Source: Holdemanella biformis DSM 3989
GTDB lineage: Bacteria; Bacillota_I; Bacilli_A; Erysipelotrichales; Erysipelotrichaceae
Reading direction: 5' to 3'
DNA: 46,371 nt
NCBI RefSeq assembly: GCF_000156655.1
Contig: NZ_DS996839.1
Location: 17,357-63,727 of the forward strand
In this document: one piece after another, positions 36,312 to 42,759 of the stretch
Numbering within the stretch: the first letter of the stretch is position 1
Layout: the number at the start of each line of letters is the position of its first letter
Program-made: the position numbers and the translations under genes
The notes under the pieces: model-generated
Seen by the model: the letters and a program-made list of their open reading frames with translations, nothing else
Told to the model about the DNA's origin: nothing
The model's database searches: none

Positions 36312-36382
36312 GTTAGAACTTGACCATAAATCATCATACGTTAACAAATCTATATATGATAATTTCACATTGTTTAGGTTAT

Positions 36383-36407
36383 AAAAAAAGAAGAGTTCAC
36401 CTCTTCT
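36383..36407 (-). terminator. Intrinsic terminator of the 45-aa membrane protein gene
   Basis: AGAAGAG / CTCTTCT (7-bp perfect stem, five-base loop) followed on the minus strand by seven T residues. It begins at the stop codon of the small gene. Confidence 0.85.
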
Positions 36408-36543
36408 ATAAAATCAAAGCCACCATCTTAAACACAAAGACTACAATCAAAAGAATACCAATCCATTTAATGCATTTAAAAGTAAACTTAATCGCAAAAT
36501 AAATCAAAGCTATTGAAACCACTAAACCAAGAATGTCTGACAT
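36406..36543 (-). CDS. Small hydrophobic membrane protein, 45 aa
   Basis: A short gene supported by its signals: GGAGG 7 nt before the ATG at 36543, 45 codons, a TAG stop, and a strong terminator directly after. The product is almost wholly hydrophobic with two likely membrane segments (about residues 4-20 and 27-45) joined by a short basic stretch (KFTFKCIKW). I do not recognise a family. It lies between the surface-protein promoter and the divergent beta-galactosidase gene. Confidence 0.65.
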   Translation of the reverse strand: MSDILGLVVSIALIYFAIKFTFKCIKWIGILLIVVFVFKMVALIL

Positions 36544-36586
36544 CTTTCAACCTCCAATTTAACACTTATTTTAATTCATTTTCACC

Positions 36587-36615
36587 TTCCTTTCAATAGG
36601 GCGGTTTGCTATAAT
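36587..36615 (+). promoter_or_regulatory. Promoter of the beta-galactosidase gene
   Basis: Extended -10 TGCTATAAT (TATAAT at 36610-36615) with a weak -35 (TTCCTT, 17-bp spacing), 32 bp before the chosen ATG. The first in-frame ATG (36614) overlaps the -10 and cannot be the start. Confidence 0.65.
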
Positions 36616-36646
36616 GAAAGGTACACGAATACAGAGGAGTGATACA

Positions 36647-37363
36647 ATGCGAACACCAGATTTAAACTGGCTAAAAGACTCACGTATCTTTCAAGTCAAC
36701 CGACTACAAGCATACAGTGATCATAAATATACAATTGGAAAAGACAAAAAACCAAGCTCTTTTTCCCTAAACGGAACATGGAAATTCAACCAATCCAAAA
36801 ACTATGATACATGCTTTAAATTCTTCTATAACACAGAATTTAATGATGCCAATTGGAACGACATCCAAGTTCCTGGACACATTCAACTTCAAGGATTTGA
36901 CAACCCCCACTATACAGATGTGACCTACCCATGGGATGGACATGACGTAGTAAAACCAGGACAAATCGATATGGACAAAAACAAAGTCTATCAATACCGT
37001 AAAACATTCGATTGTCCACAAGACTTCATTGGCAATAAACTCATTCTATCCTTTGAAGGTGTTGAATCCAATATCTACGTATGGCTAAATGGTAAATTTA
37101 TCGGATACTCAGAAGATTCCTTTACCCCAAGCCGTTTTGACATCACAAAATATACACAAGAAAAAGATAACGTACTCTGCGTACGCATCTTTCAAAAATG
37201 TACAGGCACATGGCTAGAAGACCAAGACATGTGGCGCTTTAGCGGAATCTTTAGAGATGTCATGATCTACAAACAACCAAATCTTCACATACAAGACTTA
37301 AAGATTGATACAAATATTGATCTAGACACCAAAAAAGTATTCTTACATGCACATGTAAAATGA
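36647..37363 (+). CDS. lacZ: Beta-galactosidase (GH2), N-terminal part up to a frameshift
   Basis: 238 residues from the ATG at 36647 (GAGGAG upstream). This is the sugar-binding jelly-roll domain of a LacZ-type enzyme: RLQAYSDH near the N-terminus, then FSLNGTWKF, YTDVTYPWDG, EGVESNIYVWLNGKFIGYSEDSFTPS and WLEDQDMWRFSGIFRDV. The frame ends at a TGA (37361-37363) inside the immunoglobulin-like domain 2, where no known LacZ family splits. The next frame continues the protein at once. One missing A in an AAAA run explains the break. Confidence 0.9.
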   Translation: MRTPDLNWLKDSRIFQVNRLQAYSDHKYTIGKDKKPSSFSLNGTWKFNQSKNYDTCFKFFYNTEFNDANWNDIQVPGHIQLQGFDNPHYTDVTYPWDGHDVVKPGQIDMDKNKVYQYRKTFDCPQDFIGNKLILSFEGVESNIYVWLNGKFIGYSEDSFTPSRFDITKYTQEKDNVLCVRIFQKCTGTWLEDQDMWRFSGIFRDVMIYKQPNLHIQDLKIDTNIDLDTKKVFLHAHVK

Positions 37364-39543
37364 GCAGTAATGAAAGCCATATACTACAAGCCAAACTATA
37401 CGATCCACAAGGAAATATCGTATGGAATGCCAATATGCAAGACACATTTGAAATACCTGTAGAAAATACAAGTTTTTGGAGTAGTGAATACCCAAACCTA
37501 TACCAATTGGAAATTGTTCTATACGATGCAAACAACGAAATCATTGAAACCATTCAAGAACAAATAGGATTTCGTAAATTCAGCCTCGAATATGGCATTA
37601 TGAAACTCAATGGAAAACGCATCGTATTCCACGGCATCAACCGCCACGAATGGAACGTGAAAACCGGAAGAGCCATTACATATGAACAAATGGAAGAAGA
37701 CATCCATATGCTAAAGGCATTAAACATCAATGCCGTAAGAACATCCCACTATCCAAACAACAGTTATTGGTATAAGTTATGTGACCAATATGGAATCTAT
37801 GTCATTGACGAAATGAATCTAGAAACCCATGGTGCTAATGACATCATCCCACAAAACAAAACCGAATGGACCGATTGTCTATTAGATCGTGCAAGAAGCA
37901 TGTACGAAAGAGATAAAAACCATGCATGCATTTTAATGTGGTCACTAGGAAATGAAGCTGGAAGCGGATCCAACTTTATGATTCTACACGACTACTTCAA
38001 AGAACAAGATGCATCAAGACTTGTACACTATGAAGGCATCACACAAGATCGAACATTTGAAAATGCCAGTGACATTGAATCCAGAATGTATGCCACACCA
38101 CAAAGTGTAAAAGCCTATCTAGAAAGCCATCCAATGAAACCATTTATTCTATGTGAATATATGCACGCCATGGGAAATAGTCTAGGAGGCATGGAAGAAT
38201 ATACAGACCTAGAAGACGAATATGAACAATACCAAGGCGGCTTTGTATGGGACTATGTAGACCAAGCCATTGAAAAAGACGGCAAATACTACTACGGAAA
38301 AGACTTTGACGATTATCCAAACGATTCTAACTTCTGTGGAGACGGTATCCTTCTAGCCAACCGACAAGAAACTGGCAAAAGCCAAGAACTCAAACAACTC
38401 TACAGATATGTCGATATGGAAATCCATTTCGATTCGGTAACCATTAAAAACAAAAACCTATTCTACGACCTAGGTAAAGATACATTTATCTTTGAACTCA
38501 AACGAAATGGACTAGCCATTCAATCCGGCATCTTTAAAACAAGTGTAGAACCAGGCACTACAAAAACAATGCCCGTACAATTTAAACAAATCAATACGCC
38601 AGGCTACTATACAAAAACCATCTACTATAAAACACCACTTGGTATTCAAGCTTTTGACCAACAAGTCTTCGAAGTCAAACAAGACCAACCAAAAGAAAGT
38701 GCAATGCTTGTAGTGGAAGGACAAAATACAATTGGCATTCAATTTATGGACACTGAATATCTATTCGACAAACGAAAAGGCTTAGTATCCATTCAAGTAA
38801 ACGATACAGAATTACTTCAAGAAACACCAAAACCTGTCTTCTACAGAGCCTTAACCGACAATGATCGTGGTGCCAAACAAACTTATGCCAACTGGCTTAA
38901 CGCAAGCCTATTTCAAAATGTAGTTGACTTTAAAATGATACGCAACTCCAAATGCGCACAAATGATCTATACAATTCAACTAGAATCCATTGAAGAAGAA
39001 TGTAAACTCGTCTATACAGTCTACAACAATCAAAGTATTCAAATCCAATTGCACTTAGACAAAAACTCAAAAAGACAAACCCTACCACTATTTGGGATCG
39101 AGTTTGCCCTAAAAGAAACATTTAAAAACTTTGCGTATTTTGGAAAAGGCGAAAAAGACACATATATAGATCGAAATCACGCACTAACCGATTTCTACTC
39201 TGAAAATGTAGATACAAACTACATTCCATACTTAAAACCACAAGAACACGGCAATCATACCGACTGCAAATGGTGCTGCCTATCCAATGAAACAAACACA
39301 TTCAACATCAAAGCAGAAAACATGGAATGTCAAGCCAGCAAATATTCCTTTATGCACTTATATAACGCAAAACACACGTTTGAACTGCCACAAACCCACA
39401 CAACCTATTTAAGAATCACAAAACAACAAATGGGCGTAGGCGGAATCAATAGCTGGGGCGCTAAAGTACAACCCCAATATTTGATTGATCAATCGAAAAA
39501 CCTAGACTTTACATGTACACTTTACATTTCAAAGAAGGATTAA
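37360..39543 (+). CDS. lacZ: Beta-galactosidase (GH2), catalytic and C-terminal part
   Basis: 727 residues, overlapping the upstream part by 4 bp (ATGA). It has the rest of domain 2 (FWSSEYPNLYQLEIVLYD), the TIM barrel with acid/base Glu in LMWSLGNEAGSGS and nucleophile Glu in FILCEYMHAMGNSLGG, and the C-terminal Bgal_small domain (YFGKGEKDTY, and GGINSWGAKVQPQY). Restoring one A would give one 965-residue protein, the usual LacZ size. No ribosome site precedes the ATG, so independent translation is doubtful; -1 slippage or loss of function are the choices. It is a cytoplasmic enzyme hydrolysing lactose and related beta-galactosides. The galE fragment at the window's right edge could serve the same pathway. 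Confidence 0.9.
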   Translation: MSSNESHILQAKLYDPQGNIVWNANMQDTFEIPVENTSFWSSEYPNLYQLEIVLYDANNEIIETIQEQIGFRKFSLEYGIMKLNGKRIVFHGINRHEWNVKTGRAITYEQMEEDIHMLKALNINAVRTSHYPNNSYWYKLCDQYGIYVIDEMNLETHGANDIIPQNKTEWTDCLLDRARSMYERDKNHACILMWSLGNEAGSGSNFMILHDYFKEQDASRLVHYEGITQDRTFENASDIESRMYATPQSVKAYLESHPMKPFILCEYMHAMGNSLGGMEEYTDLEDEYEQYQGGFVWDYVDQAIEKDGKYYYGKDFDDYPNDSNFCGDGILLANRQETGKSQELKQLYRYVDMEIHFDSVTIKNKNLFYDLGKDTFIFELKRNGLAIQSGIFKTSVEPGTTKTMPVQFKQINTPGYYTKTIYYKTPLGIQAFDQQVFEVKQDQPKESAMLVVEGQNTIGIQFMDTEYLFDKRKGLVSIQVNDTELLQETPKPVFYRALTDNDRGAKQTYANWLNASLFQNVVDFKMIRNSKCAQMIYTIQLESIEEECKLVYTVYNNQSIQIQLHLDKNSKRQTLPLFGIEFALKETFKNFAYFGKGEKDTYIDRNHALTDFYSENVDTNYIPYLKPQEHGNHTDCKWCCLSNETNTFNIKAENMECQASKYSFMHLYNAKHTFELPQTHTTYLRITKQQMGVGGINSWGAKVQPQYLIDQSKNLDFTCTLYISKKD

Positions 39544-39558
39544 TCTCCTTCTTTTTAT
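39532..39558 (+). terminator. Terminator of the beta-galactosidase gene
   Basis: AAGAAGGA / TCCTTCTT (8-bp perfect stem, loop TTAATC) running into a T-rich tail. The stop codon lies in the loop. Confidence 0.7.
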
Positions 39559-39590
39559 TTACCTTCAAATTTCAAATTTAAAATCAAGTA

Positions 39591-39619
39591 TTGACAACAA
39601 ATTACTATCTAGCTATCAT
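39591..39619 (+). promoter_or_regulatory. Consensus promoter in a gene-free region
   Basis: TTGACA (39591-39596), 17-bp spacer, TATCAT (39614-39619). It is one of the best promoters in the window, yet no coding frame follows; a terminator ends the transcript about 80 nt later. Confidence 0.6.
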
Positions 39620-39625
39620 TTAATC

Positions 39626-39703
39626 ACAAAGAAATCTTTTTCCGGAGTGAGAAAGATATTATTACTTTTTCAAAGAAAAGAAGTTCACGGTGAGCTTCTT
39701 TTT
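39626..39703 (+). ncRNA. Candidate small RNA of about 78 nt
   Basis: Delimited by the consensus promoter at 39591-39619 and by a terminator (AGAAGTTCA / TGAGCTTCT, loop CGG, then TTTTT) at 39679-39703. The 5' half forms a 9-bp hairpin (39634-39642 with 39649-39657, one G-U) whose loop shows CGGAGU, a purine-rich sequence like a ribosome site. A CU-rich or GGAG-binding regulatory RNA is possible. It resembles no RNA family I know, and no short reading frame with a ribosome site is present. Confidence 0.4.
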
Positions 39704-40248
39704 ATCTTATAGTCATTTAGAGTTGTAAAACACCAAAATTATCACTTCCCCAACAAATTCATAATCAAATAATTCTATAAACAGATTTCAAGATTCCTTA
39801 AATGAAATTTAGATTATTTTGTTTTGAAACACAAAAGCCAAAAGACAAATCTAAATGTTACCAAGACAAGAATCAAATATTATAAAAGGTAGGCTTGTGC
39901 CTACCAATTATGCGGACTAAGCGTCCTGATATTTTTTACAAGAACTTTATGCAATATTTATTATCAAAAATCAAAAATCTTTATAAATTATTTTATAGAC
40001 TTTTTTCTTCTCGAAACAGAGGTTGAAATCACCGGTTTAGATTTCTAGTATGTTTATGCTTACATTGTTTTAATTACTTATACTCAACGCAAAATAGGAG
40101 AGACTAAAACAGCCTGCAAACACTTTATAATGGCATTCATCGACTGCACCAACAAATTTCCCCAAACATTTGCAATCAAATTCTAGGGGCTCAGCAGCAA
40201 GCACACCTGCGGCAGTTACAAAATTTTATTAGCCAATCTTAAAATCTC
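39704..40248. other. Gene-free AT-rich region with hairpins
   Basis: No coding frame is supported. Visible structure: a 9-bp inverted repeat ATTTAGATT (39807-39815) / AATCTAAAT (39848-39856), and at 39888-39937 two neighbouring hairpins (GGTAGGC / GCCTACC and GGAC / GTCC) followed by six T residues, preceded by a TATTAT box at 39878-39883. The last could be a very short transcript or a terminator remnant. Nothing else recognised. Confidence 0.35.
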
Positions 40249-40279
40249 TTGCATAATGTTATTCGGTGTGGTATATAAT
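40249..40279 (+). promoter_or_regulatory. Promoter-like element before a second short RNA unit
   Basis: TTGCAT (40249-40254), 17-bp spacer, then TATATAAT (40272-40279) preceded by TGG. It drives a unit that ends in a terminator about 65 nt on. Confidence 0.5.
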
Positions 40280-40285
40280 TGCATA

Positions 40286-40345
40286 AATTGCGGTGGTCGT
40301 CTTCGAACAACACCTAGAAGGAGCCTGATGCGTCGGGTTCTTTTT
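40286..40345 (+). ncRNA. Candidate small RNA of about 60 nt
   Basis: Follows the promoter-like element at 40249-40279. It contains a hairpin built from GGTG-TCG / CGA-CACC (about 40292-40314) and ends in a terminator, GAGCCTGA / TCGGGTTC (two G-U pairs, loop TGCG) with TTTTT at 40341-40345. An AGAAGGAG segment lies between the hairpins without a following reading frame. Base composition is GC-richer than the surroundings, like the adjacent HigBA genes, so both may have come in together. It is convergent with higA. Confidence 0.4.
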
Positions 40346-40400
40346 CTTTTGTCAAAAAATATAGACATTGATTCGAAATTCTCGCTTGAAGAAAAGAAAG

Positions 40401-40426
40401 AAAAACCGCAGACGAAAATTCCTGCG
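40401..40426 (-). terminator. Terminator of the higBA operon
   Basis: Minus-strand CGCAG / CTGCG (10-base loop) followed by GTTTTT, 17 bp beyond the higA stop codon. Confidence 0.6.
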
Positions 40427-40442
40427 ATTCCTATCTTACTCT

Positions 40443-40739
40443 TTACATTTTATTCTTTGTTGGCATCGGAACAAACTCCAGCTTTAATTGCATCCCTAAT
40501 CCATGAGCAAGTTTTTTCACCATACTCAGACTGGGATTTCTTGTTCCATTCTCAATCCGGCTTATATCTGCCTGCGTTATTCCGGTTTTAGCTGATAAAT
40601 CTTTCTGTGTCATATTCTGTTGCACTCTTGCATCAATCATCGCCTGGATAATATCATATTCCGGTTGCAATGCATCATATTCTGCCTTTACCTCCGGATT
40701 CTGCAATGCTCTTTTCTTATAATCTTTATAGCTACTCAT
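40443..40739 (-). CDS. higA: HigA-type antitoxin, XRE-family DNA-binding protein
   Basis: 98 residues from the ATG at 40739, with GGAGG 7 nt upstream and an 8-bp overlap with higB; two earlier ATGs have worse spacing. Residues about 37-90 are a Cro/C1-type helix-turn-helix (MTQKDLSAKTGITQADISRI, ENGTRNPSL). The N-terminal part has the LQPEYDIIQAMIDAR helix that contacts the toxin in this family. It should neutralise the toxin encoded just before it and repress their shared promoter by binding the inverted repeat at 41111-41132. The toxin-first order is typical of higBA. Codon use is more GC-rich than the neighbours, suggesting transfer. Confidence 0.9.
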   Translation of the reverse strand: MSSYKDYKKRALQNPEVKAEYDALQPEYDIIQAMIDARVQQNMTQKDLSAKTGITQADISRIENGTRNPSLSMVKKLAHGLGMQLKLEFVPMPTKNKM

Positions 40740-41082
40740 TGCCATACCTCCGTTCATAATCTGATTTATACTTCTTTGCCAGTTCTTTTTCTGCCTTTGG
40801 TGTTTTCTGCGATTTCTTTATAAATCCATTAGTCAGTACCGCCTTCTTTCCTACAATAAAGAAATACAGTACTCTTGTAATATCTGATCCCTGCTTGGTG
40901 CGAAGCTCAAATATTCCATTTTCCAATGGTTTTGAATATGGCTCACGAAGCAATGGACCGTTCATTTCCAGTAAGTCAATTGTCCGCAATGTTTTTGCCA
41001 GCAACTTAGGCTCCAGGGAATCTAATAGTTCCTGCACAGGGCATCTTCCATCTTCTGTATCATATAAAATGATCTCGTACAT
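40732..41082 (-). CDS. higB: HigB-type toxin, RelE/ParE superfamily (phage Gp49-like)
   Basis: 116 residues. GRCPVQELLDSLEPKLLAKTLRTIDLLEMNG, then the PLENGIFELRTKQGSDITRVLYFF core and KKAVLTNGFIKKSQKTPKAEKELA, are the Gp49-like (HigB) pattern, with the basic residues of the RNA-cutting site (Arg in ELRTK and TRV, Lys in FIKKSQKTP). These toxins cleave mRNA on the ribosome when freed of antitoxin. The ATG at 41082 has AAGGAGC upstream, behind a near-consensus promoter. All hallmark residues look intact, so the pair is probably functional. Confidence 0.9.
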   Translation of the reverse strand: MYEIILYDTEDGRCPVQELLDSLEPKLLAKTLRTIDLLEMNGPLLREPYSKPLENGIFELRTKQGSDITRVLYFFIVGKKAVLTNGFIKKSQKTPKAEKELAKKYKSDYERRYGNE

Positions 41083-41108
41083 TAGTATGCTCCTTCCTCT
41101 TTATAATC

Positions 41109-41137
41109 ATAATATGTCGCATTCAACATATTGTCAA
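41109..41137 (-). promoter_or_regulatory. higBA promoter with an internal operator palindrome
   Basis: Minus-strand TTGACA (41132-41137), 17-bp spacer, TATTAT (41109-41114). Between and overlapping the two boxes lies AATATGT-N8-ACATATT (41111-41132), a perfect 7-bp inverted repeat. Its position suits HigA autorepression. Confidence 0.75.
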
Positions 41138-41184
41138 GGTAATTCCAAACACTTTTTCATCCTAAAAAATCGATTTAAAGTATC

Positions 41185-41204
41185 AGTGAATTGGTCACTT
41201 TTTT
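41185..41204 (+). terminator. Isolated plus-strand terminator-like hairpin
   Basis: AGTGA / TCACT (loop ATTGG) followed by six T residues. No plus-strand gene ends here; it may stop antisense transcription or be a remnant. Confidence 0.45.
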
Positions 41205-41495
41205 AATAACTTACAATTATTCGTGTTTTATGCTAAATTATAAGTCGAGATAGAAATATCTTTAGTGAACAAGCACTATAAGCTGAAGACAATAGAAAGT
41301 CGGTAAAACATCCTAATCATTGTTGCTAATAGCGATGAGCTGACAGCCAGAATAAAACTTGCTTAAAGATTATACTGATGTCTTAGAACATCTTTTTTAT
41401 GCGATTTTATGCTTAATTTTCAAAATTCTCAAGATAATCAAGTCTTTGATTTACACCTTTTTTTTGTATATTACATGTAGAGATAAAAAAATTAG
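41205..41495. other. Gene-free region upstream of the higBA promoter
   Basis: No gene supported. A plus-strand open frame of 63 codons from 41359 is low-complexity and hydrophobic (Phe/Ile/Lys-rich) with no ribosome site, so it is probably chance in AT-rich DNA. Confidence 0.35.
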
Positions 41496-41624
41496 CCACT
41501 CCAATATCCAACCGATTACTCAATCGTTTCAAAGAATAAGCGGGATATAAGTGAAGAGCAAGTCGATATTATTGTGTTCGCTTATATCGATTGGACCCAC
41601 TTTTTTATGCAATTTTCAAAATAA
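41496..41624 (+). pseudogene. Possible remnant of a protein C-terminus
   Basis: Forty-two codons between two stops, without a start codon, encode a plausible soluble stretch (SKNKRDISEEQVDIIVFAYI, then DWTHFF and a stop). The mixed charged/hydrophobic pattern looks more like real coding than the surrounding AT-rich DNA. I cannot name a family. The DNA also contains an 11-bp imperfect inverted repeat (ATATAAGTGAA / TTCGCTTATAT), which may be a coincidence. Confidence 0.25.
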
Positions 41625-41635
41625 ACTAATCATTA

Positions 41636-41664
41636 ATGAAATCTTTGATAAAACATGCTATTAT
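41636..41664 (+). promoter_or_regulatory. Promoter of a pseudoknot RNA
   Basis: ATGAAA (41636-41641, 4 of 6 matches to TTGACA), 17-bp spacer, extended -10 TGCTATTAT (TATTAT at 41659-41664). It points into the structured RNA at 41671-41807. Confidence 0.55.
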
Positions 41665-41670
41665 GACAGT

Positions 41671-41807
41671 ACGAAAAAAGAAATATCTATTTTGATAGTG
41701 GTAATTCTTTAATAGAACCGATAAAGTTTGGCGATTCCCTGCCGAAGACGTTGAAACGGGAGACGATAAAGTGATATAGAGGAGGCATTGCTTCCTCTAT
41801 TGTTTTT
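41671..41807 (+). ncRNA. Candidate type III antitoxin-like RNA (45-nt pseudoknot unit plus terminator)
   Basis: Two copies of GATAAAGT lie exactly 45 nt apart (41720-41727 and 41765-41772). The unit between them can fold as an H-type pseudoknot: GGC (41730-41732) pairs with GCC (41741-41743), and UCCC in that loop (41736-41739) pairs with GGGA (41758-41761). A terminator (AGAGGAGGC / GCTTCCTCT, then TGTTTTT) follows at 41778-41807. Promoter, pseudoknot unit flanked by repeated A-rich sites, then terminator is the plan of type III antitoxins such as ToxI and CptI, whose toxin cuts at the repeated site. Only one full unit is present, and no ToxN/CptN-like toxin follows. The 65-codon minus-strand frame here is judged spurious. 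Confidence 0.45.
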
Positions 41808-41932
41808 ATGCCAACGACTTTAAAAGTGGCATTAATACATATATTTGCAGAATAAGAATCTAATGAATTGCCTTTTAGTTTCACACAACTAGAAGAATTA
41901 GTGTATGTTTATTAAGTAAGAAAATGATATAA

Positions 41933-42284
41933 ATGACTAAACAGATTTATTTTGAAAATACTCCAGAATATGGAGATTTGTATATTGATTATATTTTTCA
42001 TTACGATGATCAGCCTATACTATTTACCTTAAAAGATGATTTTTCAAATTTATACTTATGCGTATGTTATGAATTATGCGAATACCAAAAATGGTTTATC
42101 GCAAATATTGATTTTAATGATTTGAAAGAAATGAATGACAACAAGAAGAGTGTTCTAGAATCATTTTTGAAAAACCAATCTCTATTACAAGCTCAAAGAA
42201 AAAGATTTCTATTTAGAAACAGATTATGAAGAACAAGAAAAATTTAATGCATTTTATGCACAAGAAGATCATTATAACAATTAA
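41933..42284 (+). pseudogene. Frameshifted small gene of unknown function
   Basis: The first frame (MTKQIYFENTPEYGDLYIDY and on to about residue 83) reads as a compact alpha/beta protein with the run FSNLYLCVCYELCEYQKWFI, and then loses sense. From about 42180 the frame shifted by one base continues sensibly (YYKLKEKDFYLETDYEEQEK, then FNAFYAQEDHYNN and TAA at 42282-42284). One extra base near 42175-42190 would explain this. The joined protein would be about 116 residues. No ribosome site of quality precedes the ATG. I do not recognise a family with confidence. It follows the pseudoknot RNA but does not look like a ToxN-type toxin. Confidence 0.6.
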
Positions 42285-42341
42285 CCATTCTTATGAAGTC
42301 AGATTCCACAAGGATGCCTTTTTATATTATTTACGCTACAC

Positions 42342-42411
42342 AAAAAAAGCCTGGCCTCCATATCAATCAAGTTGAGGTAGGATTCCAGGGTGCGCACCTC
42401 ACACCTTCGTC
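42342..42411 (-). ncRNA. Candidate small RNA of about 70 nt
   Basis: A minus-strand extended -10 TGATACAAT (TACAAT at 42418-42423) lies 7 nt before the proposed 5' end. The RNA ends in CCTGG...CCAGGC (42385-42389 with 42350-42354) with an inner CCTC/GAGG stem, followed by seven T residues (42342-42348). A GGTGC/GCACC palindrome sits in the 5' half. The whole is clearly GC-richer than its flanks, as expected of a structured RNA. It could be a free small RNA or the structured 3' end of a message for the short peptide at 42453-42530. I know no matching family. Confidence 0.5.
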
Positions 42412-42452
42412 GAAGATATTGTATCACATTTTTTAAAGTGTTTAATCAATAT

Positions 42453-42530
42453 TCAACCCTTTTTACCATCCTTTAGAAAACCAATCGCAATCATGACTAT
42501 ACCTATTGGAAAGGCTGCAATAATACTCAC
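42453..42530 (-). CDS. Possible short hydrophobic peptide, 25 aa
   Basis: A GTG-initiated frame gives SIIAAFPIGIVMIAIGFLKD followed by GKKG: one membrane segment and a basic tail. Size and pattern recall Fst/Ldr-type type I toxin peptides. No ribosome site is visible before the GTG, which is the main argument against it. The candidate small RNA at 42342-42411 lies directly downstream on the same strand. Confidence 0.25.
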   Translation of the reverse strand: MSIIAAFPIGIVMIAIGFLKDGKKG

Positions 42531-42701
42531 ACTATGTAAGTAATTTATTGAACTTTGTGAATGAATTGTAATCTTTTATATAGCATTTCATCTTCTTTTA
42601 ATTCATGATGACATTAATGTAATTGAATCAAAGCTTGTTGCATATGAAAATATGACAACAGGACAGATTTTTTATTATATTTATTTACACGTTTCATAAA
42701 T

Positions 42702-42737
42702 ATACGTATTGAATATATACGTATATTTTAATATACT
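42702..42737 (+). promoter_or_regulatory. Promoter of the HicB-like gene with two palindromic operators
   Basis: TTGAAT (42709-42714), 17-bp spacer, TATACT (42732-42737). The palindrome ATACGTAT occurs twice, 15 bp apart, at 42702-42709 (touching the -35) and 42717-42724 (inside the spacer). This placement is expected for autorepression by a dimeric ribbon-helix-helix or helix-turn-helix protein such as HicB. Confidence 0.65.
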
Positions 42738-42759
42738 ATTTAAAAAGGAGGCAAACAAT

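Noticed and set aside
36647-39543. Natural two-subunit LacL/LacM beta-galactosidase
   Set aside because: That family splits after the catalytic barrel; here the break is in the second N-terminal domain, and the second frame has no ribosome site.
40256-40591. Plus-strand 111-codon open frame
   Set aside because: It has no ribosome site, runs through a terminator and is antisense to higA.
41687-41884. Minus-strand 65-codon open frame
   Set aside because: It is the exact antisense of the promoter-pseudoknot-terminator unit, with a repeated 15-residue period that simply reflects the 45-nt RNA spacing.
42285-42759. A HicA toxin gene upstream of the HicB-like gene
   Set aside because: All frames between 42285 and 42759 were read; none gives a 50-80-residue protein with the HicA G-S-H-x-x-(Y/F) pattern.
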